Below are positions 12,301 through 26,562 of a stretch of 64,000 bases of DNA, in pieces. The notes beneath the pieces are model-generated. The model saw only the letters and a program-made list of their open reading frames with translations, ran no database searches and was not told where the DNA came from. How positions within the stretch are numbered: the first letter of the stretch is position 1; the number at the start of each line of letters is the position of its first letter. The stretch spans positions 3,087,036-3,151,035 of the forward strand of contig BSQZ01000018.1 in NCBI GenBank assembly GCA_033239005.1, in the 5' to 3' direction. The position numbers were made by a program, and so were the translations under genes. The stretch comes from Lamellibrachia satsuma (Eukaryota; Annelida; Polychaeta; Sabellida; Siboglinidae).

Positions 12301-15300
12301 CATTTTCGAATCAAATTTTTTTAGGAAGATTTTGTCAGAAAATAATAATTTGCTTTCATTGTTGTTTTAAGGTCACCACTGTGCTAAGTTCATAGGTTAA
12401 TCACCCATAGCCCCCATGTAATTTAGAACCTGTCAAGTAGTTGTTGTTTTGTTTACACAGTGTTCTCCATATTCGATAGGTGGCAGGCTTTTTCTTTGCT
12501 CGTGCGAGCTTAGTAGAAAATACATAGTTAGCAAGTATATTAGCATAAAGTGTTCTTTCGAACACAAAAACAGCCTTATTCAAGGCTAACGTATCAATCA
12601 AATTAAGACTAAATTTTGTGATGGCACCATGCAAACGGCAGGTAAAGGCCATCAGGCATTTAATATGTAGCAGTTGCAGCAACTGGGTGGACTTCGTCAA
12701 GTCCGGGTGTGAGAAGTCCTGGGCTGAGATTCAGACAGATAGTTTTAGTTTTGCGTGTAGGGGATGTAAGAAGATGAAGGAACTTGAGGTGGAGTTGGAA
12801 CAGCTGAGGCTGCTCGTTGTGGCAATGGTGGGAAGGGAGCAGGTGGGTTGTGCCAGTGGTTCCGGTAGGGGGACAGTACATGATAAAGTTGGGGAAGACG
12901 ACGAGAGATGCTAGCGAGAGCTCACCTCAGCCTGGGAGGAGACTGAGAGGATGTAAGGAGACGGGACGTAGGGAGACAGGACAAAAGGAGATGGGAAGGA
13001 AAGAAATGGGAGGGAAGACAAATGGATCGAAGGAGAGGGGAGTGGGGGAGACAGTATCGAAGGAGACAGGGGGGAAGGAAACAATAGTTAAAGCGAATGG
13101 AGAGAGGTAGACAGGAGGGAAGGTGTCAGGAGGGAAGGCGATGGGAGCACAAGTTAGCCAGGAGACGGGAAGGAAAGGTGACATGTTTACGGGTGAGAGA
13201 GAGACTGATAACAGGCTGTCTAGTGACAAGGCTGCAGGACAGAATGTGATGGAAGGCATCCATAGGAAGAGCTATTCTGAGGCAGTGATACAGGAGGTGA
13301 AAAAGAGAGCGAGGGTGTTTATGGGGGACTCAATAGTCAGGAAGACCGACAGAGTCCTAAACAAGAGAAATGACGTGGTGGTTTGTTTACCTGGGGCCAA
13401 AATAGAGGCGATAACTGAGAGGGTAGAAAACATTGTAGGTTCGGGCAAGGGTGGATCTGTTTTAGTACAGGCTTATGAAATAAAATTAGAAAGGGAAGCA
13501 GATTACGATGAAGCTGTTTGGTGCAAAATCGCTTCAGGAAATTCAAAATTAACTATTGGATTAGTTTACCGAAGTCCAAACATAAATGAAGAGGATAGCA
13601 CAAAATTCTATAAAGGAAGTTAGTAAAAGGGAATGTATCATAATGGGAGATTTTAACCATGGACACATACAATGGAAATCTCTAGAGAGTACGGGGGTGA
13701 GGACCAACAATTTCTATTTTTAATTCAGGATAGCTTCCTTACTCAGCACATGCTAGAACCAACCAGGGGAGATAATGTATTAGATATAGTTTTGTCATCA
13801 CAAAAAGAATTAGTGGACAATGTAAAAATACATAAAACATTGGGTAACAGTGACCACAATCAAATACATTTTGACATCAATGTAAAATCAGAAAGTAAAA
13901 ATAAAAAACGTATCGGAGAAATGTCCACAAAGGTAACTATAAAGATATAAGAAAATACTTAGCAAAGCTAGACTGGAATAACATGCTGATGAATAAGACC
14001 GCAACTAAATGTTGGATTATTCTAAAATATGAAATTGAGAGTATCATTGATAAATTTGTTCCCTTGAAAAAAACAAGGAAAACAGTCTAGAAAGAAACAT
14101 TTGTCAGAAGAAGCTATTAGAAAAATAGTGTTTAAGCAAACTTTGTGGAGGGTTTATAGGCGCACCAGAAAGGATGAAGATTATGCAAATTACAGAGGCA
14201 CTTAACCTAGCTACAACTGAAATTAGAAAATCTAAAAGAGCCTTTGAACATAAATTGGCAGGTAATATAAAAAATGACAGCAAGAGTTTCTATGCTTATG
14301 TAAGGAGTAAACAGAAAGTTCGAGATAAGGTCGGATTACTGGAAAACAACAGTGGAAACATAATTTCATACGGGTTTCAAATGGCAGAGGTCCTGAATGA
14401 GTACTTCAGCTGTTTTTACCACAGAAGATTTCAGCTCACTTCCAGTTCCATTTACTATATTTGAGGGCAGTAAATCAGAACATTTAGGGCAGTTATTTGT
14501 AACTCCTGAAATGATAGCAAAGAAAATTAAGAAGATGAAAGATAATAAATTACCGGGAGATGATGGGATACCACCAAAACTGCTTAAAGTAATTGTTGAG
14601 CAAATTAGTACACCACTTGCAAAATTGTTTAACTTGTCACTAGAATAAGGAATAGTTCCTTCAGAATTCCTTGTAAAACATAAATTAATAAATACATCTC
14701 AACATGGGTTCCTAAAAGCAAGGTCATGTCTAACTAATCTCTTATGTTTTTTTGAAGAAATTACAAAGTGGGTAGATGACGAGTCACCAGTGGATGTTGT
14801 CTACTTAGATTTTCAGAAAGCTTTCGATAAAGTGCCACATCAAAGATTGTTACTTAAACTAAAAGCCCATGGTATAGGTAATGATGTAATCAACTGGATA
14901 GAAGAGTGGCTTACACACAGAAGACAGAGCAATAGTAGATGGTGAGATTTCAAACTGGAAATCTGTTCTGAGTGGGGTACCACAGGGATCAGTATTCGGC
15001 CCTATACTGTTTTTAATATATATAAACGATTTGGAAGATGACATATCTAGCAAAGTACTAAAATTTGCAGATGACACAAAAGTATTCAGAAAGGTTACTA
15101 ATGTTACAGATAAATAAAGTTTATAGGATGATCTAGATAAATCAGTTAAATGGTCAGAAAAATGGCAAATGTTATTAAATTTTGGGAAGTGTAAATGCAT
15201 ACACATAGGACATGGAAACATGGACAAAGAATATAAAATGGAGGATGCTGTACTAGATAGAACCACACAAGAAAAGGACTTAAGAGTAACATTTAGTGCT

Positions 15301-18300
15301 GACATGAAAGTTTCAGAGCAATGTCGGATTGCTGCTTCGAAAGGAAATCAAGTTCTAGGGCTAATTAGGATAACTATCACATATAAGGAGAAACAGCTAA
15401 TTGTTCCCCTGTACAAAGCAATAGTTAGACCACATTTGGAATATTGTATTCAAACATGGAGGCTGTATCGTAAAAAGGACATAGACAAGCTAGAAAAAAT
15501 ACAACGAAGAGCAACTAAAATGATTCTAGAATTGAGAGACCTTAGTTACGAAAGCCGCTTATTACAATGTGGTTTCACAAGACAAGAGACCAGGAGACCA
15601 AATAGAAGTGTTTAAAATAGTGAACGATTATGAGGATGTTGATAGGAATATGTTCTTCAAACTTAAAGAAGGCAGTAGAACCAGAGGACACAAAGCAGCA
15701 TTAGTTAAGGAACAGTGTAGGTTGGACATGAGAAAGTACTCTTTCTCACAGAGGGTGATAAATGAATGGAACAAACTGCCAAATAATTGTGTTAATGCTA
15801 GTAGTGTGAATATGTTTAAAAATAGAATTGACAGATATCTGATAATGGTGGGCTATACAAAGATGAGAATATTGTTGGTCTCTTGATAAGCCAATGGCTT
15901 CCTTGTCCACTTGCCATCTGGAACTTGTTGTTTGGGATGGCAATCCTGTTAAATCTTGTCTTGTTAAATCTAGTCTAGCTGCATGGATGGGAAACATTGC
16001 TACTCAAGACTGAAACCTACAAATGGTGCAACATGCACTACCAGGTACTTCTAATGTTTCCTCAAGTGTATCACGTGAAAGGTACATGTTGTGGTTATGC
16101 CAGTGTCGTGCCTAACACCAAACAAGTGTACATTACCAGGAAACAAGGATTTAACAAAATTTAACAAGATTTAACAAGATTTGCCATCCAAGCCAAAGGC
16201 CCAGATGGCAAGTGGACAAGGAAGCCATTGGCTTATCGAGAGTCCAACAATGTTCACCTACTTATAACCCGCCCTTCTGATATATGTGTCAACCTTGTTT
16301 TTAAACATATTCACGCTGCTAGCAGTTACACAATCTGTAGACAGTTTGTTCCATTCATTTACTGTCCTCTGTGAGAACGAGTGCTTCCTGATGTCCAATC
16401 TACATTGATCCTTTACTAATTTTACCTCATGTCCTCTAGTTCTGCTATCCTTCTTGAGTGAGAAAAACATATTTCTATCAATATTTTCATACCCATTCAA
16501 TATCTTAAAAACTTCAATCTGATCTCCTCTTAACCTCCTTGTCTCTAGAGTTGTTAAACCACATTCTTTCAGGCGTTCTTCATAACTAAGGTCTCTAAGT
16601 TCTGGAATCATTTTAGTTGCTCTCCTTTGTATGCGTTCAAGCGTATCTATATCCTTCTTACGATATGGTCTCCATGCTTGTATACAGTATTCTAAATGAG
16701 GTCTAACTATTGCTTTATAAAGAGGTATAATTAACTTTTTTCCCTTGTATGTTATGTTTCTTCTAATCAATCCAAGAATTTGATTACCCTTTGAAGCTGC
16801 AATACCACACTGCTCTGAAACTTTCATATCAGCGCTTATTGTAACTCCTAAGTCCTTTTCTTTTACAGTAGTACCAAGAACAGTAGCTCCCATTTTATAG
16901 TTTACATTCAAGTTCCCATGTCCTGTATGTAGGCATTTACATTTCCCAAAATTGAACAGCATCTGCCATTTCTCAGACCATTTCACTAATCTGTCTAGAT
17001 CGTTTTGTAAATGTTGTTTATCACCATCAGTATTAACCTTTCTAAACAGTTTTGTGTCGTCCGCAAATTTCAGTACGTTACTTGTTATACTGTCGTCCAA
17101 GTCATTGATATAAATTAAGAATAATATAGGTCCTAATACTGATCCTTGAGGTACCCCACTCAAAACCGATTTCCAATTTGAAACTTCGCCATCTACTACA
17201 ACTCGTTGTCTTCTGTCAGTCAGCCATTGTTCTATCCAGTCAGTTATGCTATCCCCGATACCATGGGCTTTTAATTTAAGTAGCAATCTTTGATGTGGCA
17301 CTTTGTCAAAAGCTTTCTGAAAATCTAAGTAGATAATATCTACTGGCGATCCCTCGTCTATCCACTTAGTGATTTCTTCCAAAAAACATAACACATTTGT
17401 TAAGCATGACCTCGCTTTAAGGAATCCATGTTGAGATGAATTTAATAATTTATGCTTAACGAGGAAGTCCACCATATGGTCTTTAATTAACCTTATGGTC
17501 TTTAATTAACCATTTGAAGCAGGTGTGAAGGAAGCGCTGCACTGTGCTACGAAATCATCATTTTGGGACAATTTTACAAACAAAAACTAATCTTGTCATA
17601 GGCTTGGTTTTAAACATTATTGCCATACAGAATCACAAATAATTTTGTCATTTTTATGTCAATCAAGTGCAGAATTACCTTTCTATGTGGCTAAGTGGGT
17701 CCTTGCACAACAATAAAAAACATTCTCATTTATACAAGTTTACTCACTGTACCTCTAAGTTTACTCACTGTACCTCTAAGTTTACTCACTGTATCTCTAA
17801 GTTTACTCACTCTACCTCTAAGAAGATTAAAGTGAGTTCAATATTTTAGGTCACAGCTCAAAGATCCATTTTTATCAAGACCACACAACTGGTAATTGAT
17901 TGTTTATTTAACAGGGTAGCAGGGTACACATTTTACTGCATAGGGCAATTGATAAATAGATATCTCCAGGATGACTGTGTTGGTTGTAAGATGATATTTC
18001 AGGCCAACAATGGCCAACATTCATGCAAGGCCCATTTGTATGCAACATTCGTAAAGGGATTCACTTCATATACACTGCCACGAGTTTCATTTCGAAGTAA
18101 TGACCCTATAAGAATGAGGGAATGCCGACGAAATCAGCATGCATGTGCAAACACATGCCCACAGACACAATAAGATTTAATTCACCGCTTGGATCATGAC
18201 AGGAATGCTCAGCTGCACCCAGTTTAGGTTGCAAACCCACAAATTGCTTTACCAGGAATCACAAAAAAAGAGCTGTCATGAGATTGTTGCCTCAAATGCT

Positions 18301-21300
18301 GTTAGAAAACATCATTAAGTCGACAAAGGAAGCATCACTGGTCATGTCTTATGCAACTACAGAATCGAATCATCAGCTGAACACATGAGGTTTCTATAAA
18401 TGTGTCAAGTGGGATATCCAGAGTATCAAAAGTAAAAAACTTACATGTACATCGAATTCCAAACAAATTTGAGTTTGTAAATAAAAGATTTTATTAGCAT
18501 GCTATTTTCAGCATTACGTTAAAAGTAAATAAAATAAAACTCATAACCAAATTTATTTTCATCATTCACCAGTTTGCAACATTTTTTTATATTAAACAAT
18601 TTCATGTTAGTTGATGACAATAATATTTTCAAAACCGCCTTGAGATGGACCTTCGAAGGAAAATGAAAACGAGGATGAACAAAAACAAGATGGAGAACCA
18701 TGGTGCAGGAATTATGAGAAATGCACCTAAGCTGGGGCCAGACTGCTATAAAGCAAGCTGCAGACCGACAGCAGCATAGAAGTCATGTTTCAGCCTCATG
18801 CACCAGTAGGCATGTAGAGGATTAAGTAGTCAGTTAAAACTGCTTCCTCAACTGATTTAGCCTATCGCAAATCCGGTTCATTTGTGTCAAAATATGTAGT
18901 GTGTGAATAGTTCATGTAACATCCACAGTTGATTTAATAAAAAATGCCTATTTTTGTTCAAATCATCGAAAGAATTGACTTTAGTCGTTAGATCTGGTAA
19001 GAATCAAAATAGTGGATATCCAAAATGGTAAACACTGTTGTGGGTCAATGCTGATCATGAGCGTGACCTCCATCTTCTCGCCGATCACATGACAAAGTTA
19101 CGAAATTTCACCAAGGAAGAAAACTGTGATTTTTCAGCATTTAAATTTTCAGTTCTGTAAATGCTTGAATAAGCATTAACTAATTCAATAGTTTGTCTGA
19201 TGATTTCACAAAAACTACATATAAAAGTTGCACAAACGAGCTAGCATGTTGTAGTGGATACTAGGTAGATTTGGTTTTTCGCAAAACTCAATTTTAAATG
19301 AAACTAGCAAAAATATTGAATTCATTAAGCACCTTTAAGTAAGTAGAAAACATGTCTGTCATCATATTAGACTAAATTGGCAACATACGATGATTTGGAA
19401 ACAAATTGTACAGCGCTTCCTTTACACCTGCTTCTAAATCTTTGTTTCTTGGTAATGTACACTAGGTTGGTATTAGGCACGAGACTGACTTAACCACAAC
19501 ATGCACCAGTCCACCTTTCACATGATATACTTGAAAAAACATTAGTAGGGCATGGTGCACCATTTGCAATGTTTTACATCCAGCCAGACTACCTGACAGC
19601 TTCGAAATACAGGGGGGGGGGGGTGATGGGGTGATTTGCTGGAAAGCCTAGCACAAGCACAATCACCAATGTAAAAGAGGGCAATTAAAAAATCTTCCTC
19701 TTTCCCAATCAAAACTTTGATGTTGCATGCTAAATACTGTATAAAATAAAAGTTAACAATACAAAATAGCCCCCTCATCCTAAAAGTAGCCCCCGTAAAG
19801 AATTTAATTAGGGATTTATAAGACTTTAAAGCTCCCTTCAAAGAAAACTATTCTGAACCATGCTACCGGAACACTAGACCATCAGGGCAGAGTATCTGTA
19901 ATCTCCCATCAGTTTCTGACAACCTAAGGTGCCAATATATGCCAAAACCAGCCACCAAAAAGGTCTATCCATTTGGCAAGCTCACAACTTGAATCATCAC
20001 ATGAATAAGAATATTATATGTCATACAAACTGGCTCACACTGGCTCTAATATCTGCTTCAGAAACGTCAGACAAGGGGTGTCACAACAAACAAAACAAAA
20101 GGGGTGTCAACAATGACAAAACAAAAGGGGTGTCACAACAAACAAAACAAAAGGGGTGTCAACAACAACAAAACAAAAGGTGTGTCACAACTATATAAAA
20201 GGGGCCTCACAACAACTAAATAAAACGGGTTTCATAACAAAATAACCCAGAATTCACCTGGTAAGCTGCTTGGAATGCTCCACAGTAATAATCAGTTAAA
20301 TATAAATGTGGCCAAATGAGTAATGATAATATGGACATTAGTAGGGAGGAAGAGAAGACCAGATGAATTGGCATACATTAGGAGAAGACCCAGCCGTGCC
20401 ATGAAGAAATCGGGAAAAAAATAAACAATTAAACCTACCTCGAGTAGTTCGTCACCGACTCGTATGCGGCCATCGTGTGCGACTGGACTGTCCTGTTGGA
20501 TGCCAACAATGAATACGCTCATCATACTAAGATCCTTGTTTCCAGCCAGGCTCAAACCCAAGCCATTACCACTTCGCTCAAACTCCACCAGGTGGAGCTC
20601 ACCATTCAGGTCGCCATACGTCTTGATGATCTTTTCTGCAACACAACACACAGGTGTGTTATATCGTGGTACATGAAAATAGTAATAGGTAACAATAACT
20701 TTTAACATAGCGCTGTATCCAGCCCGCTCAAAGTGCCTTGTACCTTACCCTCTGGCAGACCTGTTCCTTTACACCTCACCCCCTGGCATACCTGTTCCTT
20801 TACACCTCACCCCCTGGCACACCTGGTCTTTTACACCTCACCCCCTAGCAAACCTGTCAATGTGTTAACACAGTGCTACAAAGACCTCATGAAATAAAAT
20901 TTTACGAGATGTTACATAGAACTTCATGGAAATCTGTGTTGAACATTTCAAAGAAACCGTATCTGTAAGCCCTGTCAAAACTGAGAAGAGGCATTGCCGA
21001 AAGGAATGCAAACATTTTGAAACACTGCTACAATAATTCCAATTGATTAATTAATCAGTTAATCAATTAATTGATTATTCAGTTTCTAGCTACACCCCTA
21101 TGACCTTTTTGCACCACTCACACACTTTTTAGCACTGCTCACACACATTCTCACTTAACACCACTCGCACACATTCTCACTTTTAACAACACTCACACAC
21201 ATTATCACTTTTTTAACAACACTCACACATATTATCACTGTTAACACCACTCACAGACATTACAACTTTTTAGCACCACTTATATATATATTATCACTTT

Positions 21301-24300
21301 TTGGCACCACTTACATACATTATCACTTGGGCACCTGTTCCGGGAAATAAGATGTTTACTCCGGCAAAATCCTGTAAACCATATCTGATGTTAAGCAGAT
21401 GTGAAAACAAGTTTGACAGGAACGACCATGATGTCAGCATTTCTCCGATGGCAGGCCTCATCAAATGCTTGTATAATTACGGGGGGTTTCATCAAACGAG
21501 CGAGAATTTAACGAGGTATTCGACGCATGCCTCGGAGGACTCAAGGATGTAGTTTGTGTTACACGTGTCTGATGAAGCCAATCGCACGCCAAGATTACAG
21601 GTTTATGGCACACACTACCTCATCTCATCCACGGTGGACAAACAGGTGGAACCATCCTAATTAGCCAGGTTTTGCTTATTATGTACAATCATGATCCAGA
21701 ATTGATGATCAGCCTCTGAATGACTAAACCTTGTCCCAGTTCCCAGGATTCTGTGACTCTCAGGTTCCAAAATGCCAAGGTCTGGGAATGTCCCACAATA
21801 TGAAACTCCCAGAAGCAGGTATTGTCCCACAGGCCAATACTCCTGGAATCCAGAACTGTTGGCGAGTCCGATACTCACAGAACACATAACAGCCCAAGAC
21901 ACTTAGGATACAAAACTGTCCTGAGTCCAACACACTTAGAATACAGAACTGGCCTATGCAGAGTCCAACACACTACTGAACTGGCATAGAATGCAACAAA
22001 CATAGAATCCAAGACTGCCCACTGTCCAAGAATGTATATTCTAGGACTTTCCAGGCTTCCCAGAACTGACTGCCTAATTCTACTGAGCACTGCACTTATA
22101 GACAGAGTGATGACAGTCTAACTGTTAAGGTATGTCTGGCTTCTTTCTCCAAAGAGTGAGCAACAATGATATTGAGCCTATAAAACTAATCAATCTGTCA
22201 GAGTTTACAACATTTACAGGCAAGAAGGTTGCCTGGTTGGCATGAGTGTCTTCAAAGACTATACATTTAACTGATTCTCCAGAACACATTCCATGGTTGG
22301 GATGAATGTCTTCAAAGACTATACATTTAACTGATACTCCAGAACACATCCCTTGGCTGGCATGAGTGTCTTCAAAGACTATACATTTAACTGATTCTAT
22401 AGAACACATTCCATGGTTGGCATGAGTGTCTTCAAATACTATACATTTAACTGATTCTCCAGAACACATTCCATGGTTGGCATGAGTGTCTTCAAAGACT
22501 ATACATTTAACTGATTCTCCAGAACACATCCCATGGTTGGCATGAGTGTCTTCAAAGACTCTACATTTAACCGATACTCCAGAACACATCCCATGGCTGG
22601 CATGAGTGTCTTCAAAGACTATACATTTAACTGATTCTCCAGAACACATTCCATGGTTGGCATGAGTGTCTTCAAAGACTAAACATTTAACTGATTCTCC
22701 AGAACACATCCCATGGTTGGCATGAGTGTCTTCAAAGACTATACATTTAACCGATACTCCAGAACACATCCCATGGCTGGCATGAGTGTCTTCGAAGACT
22801 CTACATTTAACTGATTCTCCAGAACACATCCCATGGCTGGCATGACTGTCTTCAAAGACTCTACATCTCACTAATCAATCTGTCAGAGTTTACAACATTT
22901 ACAGGCAAGAATGTTGCCAAGTATAAATGACAAAACCTTTGGTGATGATTGTGGCTACAAACTTCTCTGCGAAATAGTTGATGAATCCTTTTGCTGATGA
23001 CTAACAAATGAATAAGCAATATGCATTTAACTGATACTCCAGAACACATCCCATGTTTGGCATGAGTGTCTTCAAAGACTCTACATTTAACTGATTCTCC
23101 AGAACACATCCCATGTTTGGCATGAGTGTCTTCAAAGACTCTACATTTAACTGATTCTCCAGAACACATCCCATGGCTGGCATGATTGTCTTCAAAGACT
23201 CTACATTTAACTGATACTCCAGAACACATCCCGTGGCTGGCACGAGTGTCTTCAAAGACTCTACATCTCACTGATACAACTGTTAGATGTTGCTCAAGAT
23301 TGGCTGGTATTCTACCAGTTATGTTGAATATTTTAAGTCAAGTCCTGAGCCAGGGTTTTTCTAAATTATTTTCAGCGGTATTGACATTCCCTATTTCCCA
23401 GAACAAGGCAATGTCTCAAAGGGAGAAAGCTAATCAAAGATGTAAGTTCAGAGTCGAGCGCGAGGTCATAAACGTTGCCTTTATCCCTGGAGTACTGTTG
23501 ACTGGAGCCTGGTGCTTGTGGTGGACCGACACTGCCCACACTGTCGTGCACATGGAGTTTGCTGCTGAATAACTAGAGGAAATCAATGACAGACGTGTCC
23601 TCGAAGACATACATTGTCACATTTTCTCACTCAAGAAAGATAACAGAATTAGAAGACATGAGGTAACATTAACATAACGGATCAGTGTAGATTGGATATC
23701 AGGAAGTACTCTTTCTCACAGAGGACAATCAGTGAATGGAACAAATTATCTACAGATAGTGTAACTGCTAGCAGTATGAATATGTTTAAAAACAAGGTTG
23801 ACACATATCTCAGGAGGGCGGATTACACATAGATTAAAAATGTTGGACTCTCAATAAGTCAATGGCTTCCTGGCCCACTTGTCATCTGGGCCCTTGCCTT
23901 GGGTGGCAATCTTTTTAAATCTTGTTAAATTAACACATTCTCTTGGCTCTCCCTCTCTAACTACATCTGCATATGATTCGTTAGGTCTTGGTAAGCGTTG
24001 GCAATTTTGTTCATCCTACATTGCCACAGTATACTCAGCTGTATAAATGAGTACCTGGCTACAGACAGAGATGGATATCGGAATGAACAGTCTTCGCGCA
24101 GTAATTGCAGCATGGTTGAATGCTTCCCAGAGAAGTTGAAATGGCGTTGGAATGAACAGGTCTGCCAGGGGGTGAAGTATAAAGTGCTTTGAACAGTCCC
24201 GAGGAGGATTTTTTTACATTTTTTCTTAGCAGAACTGAGGAATAATATTCCAGGAAATATTGCAATTCTTTCATATCTCAGTGCAGACTTTTAGGAGGAC

Positions 24301-26502
24301 TACTCAGCATCTAAGTTGGTACAGTACCAGCCTCTTTCTTCATTAGCTTAACTGGTCGTTTCATTACTTTCATTGCATGCCCTAATCAGGGTTTTATGTA
24401 GAATCATGTCACCCACAATCCAAGCTCCTTTACTGTCATTTGTGTCTTTGATCAGCAGCACCATCAAACGACCGAAACCACTTCTCCATACATAATTAAT
24501 TGGCATTTTGTTCCCACCAATAATATATTGCCTCTCTAACTGAGCCAACTACGGCGACTACGTAAAAATGTGTGCCACATGAATAAATGATGAAGGTCAA
24601 GGATGGATCCTGCCATCGTGAATTTACACTCTTGCCTTGTGATCCCACAATGCAAGGAGAAAACCATGTGACAGGCTTCAGAATAGATTTCTCCATCCAT
24701 GCCACACTGATGGGATTACGACGTGTTGAGAGGCTCTACTGGACCTGTACTCTTTTGAACCAGATGTGACTATGATGTCAGTCAACATCTATTCCTCCAA
24801 AATTACTAATGAAAGCAGTAGAACAAATCGGTATACCACTTGCAAGAGCATTCAACTTGTCATTAAAAGAGGGAGTTGTTCCGTTTGAATGGAAAGAAGC
24901 AAACATCATACCATTATTTAAAAAGGGTTCGAGAAATAAGTCAGAGAATTACAGACCAGTGAGTTTAACGTCAGTGATTTGTAAATTATTAGAAAGGTTA
25001 ATTAAAGACCATATGGTGGACTTCCTCGTTAAGCATAAATGATTAAATTCATCTCAACATGGATTCCTTAAAGCGAGGTCATGCTTAACAAATATGTTGT
25101 TTTTTTGAAGAAATCACTATTAGTGAAATGGTCTGAGAAATGGCAGATGTTGTTCAATTTTGGAAAATGTAAATGCCTACATACAGGACAAGGGAACTTG
25201 AATGTAAACTATAAAATGGGAGATACTGTTCTGGGTACTACTGTAAAAGAAAAGGACTTAGGAGTTACAATAAGCGCTGATATGAAAGTTTCAGAGCAGT
25301 GTGGTATTGCAGCTTCAAAGAGTAATCAAATTCTTGGATTGATTAGAAGAAACATAACATACAAGGGAAAAAAGTTAATTATACCTCTTTATAAAGCAAT
25401 AGTTAGACCTCATTTAGAATACTGTATACAAGCATGGAGACCATATCGTAAGAAGGATATAGATACGCTTGAACGCATACAAAGGAGACCAACTAAAATG
25501 ATTCCAGAACTGAGAGACCTTAGTTATGAAGAACGCCTGAAAGAATGTGGTTTAACAACTCTAGAGACAAGGAGGTTAAGAGGAGATCAGATTGAAGTTT
25601 TTAAGATATCGAATGGGTATGAAAATATTGATAGAAATATGTTTTTCTCACTCAAGAAGGATAGCAGAACTAGAGGACATGAGATAAAATTAGTAAAGGA
25701 TCAATGTAGATTGGACATCAGGACGCACTCGTTCTCACAGAGGACAATAAATGAATGGAACTAATTGTCTACAGATTGTGTAACTGCTAGCAGCGTGAAT
25801 ATGTTTAAAAACAAGGTTGACACATATCTCAGGAGGGCGGGTTATAAGTAGATGAACATTGTTGGATTCTCGATAAGCCAATGGCTTCCTTGTCCACTTG
25901 CCATCTGGGGCTTTGGCTTGGATGGCAAATCTTGTTAAATCTTGTTAAACATCTTTAATCTGAAATGATTGTCTTGCAGATATGAAAGTTTTATAGTGCA
26001 TTGAGTGAGTTTATATTATGATTGTATAAACAAATGGACCTTGGAAAGACTGATAAGTGGATGGACCAAGTGATGTACGTATGTGACTACTATGCTACTT
26101 TAGTTCCACATCAACATTCATCCTGATAACATGTACAGACAAACAACTAGTATTTCAGTTCTATATCAATATTCATCCTGATAACATGTACAGTATTGAT
26201 AAGTGGATGGGCTAAGTGATGTACATATAATACGTACATGTATATAAACAAACAACTGGTACATCCACCCTGATAATACATACAGACAAACCAATGGTAT
26301 TCCAATTTCACATCAACATTTATCCTGATAACACGTACTCAAGAATCAGCAGATTGCCTGCAGCCCCCCAGAAGACACTAAGTATGATTACTACGCACAA
26401 GAACATCATACATCAACAGATTTACACATCACATGGATTAGATGATCACTAGTGAAAATTGTCAATTACAGTATTGATCTTTTACTTCCATTTTACTCTA
26501 TA

Positions 26503-26562
<60 letters not shown>

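Larger units (their letters stand above)
12450..15975 (+). mobile_element. CR1-like non-LTR retrotransposon, nearly full span but decayed
   Basis: In order: a probable 5' UTR; an ORF1 remnant with a PHD-like Cys cluster, a coiled coil and a GDS esterase motif; ORF2 pieces for an APE-type endonuclease and a reverse transcriptase; a C-terminal domain; and a 3' tail ending in ...TTGTTAAATC repeats instead of poly(A). This layout and tail type belong to the CR1 clade of LINEs. Internal deletions remove the ORF1/ORF2 junction and part of RT, and many frameshifts are present, so it is inactive. Its 5' end is not precisely defined. It lies tail-to-tail with a younger relative at 16152-17511. Confidence 0.85.

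Noticed and set aside
12927..13259. 110-codon minus-strand Pro/Ser/Phe-rich ORF
   Set aside because: Antisense shadow of the purine-rich ORF1 stretch of the CR1-like element.
22125..22871. 248-codon minus-strand ORF with [20 protein letters not shown] repeats
   Set aside because: A 60-bp DNA repeat without a stop in one frame; no start context, splice sites or domain. The variation falls at all codon positions with no sign of synonymous bias.
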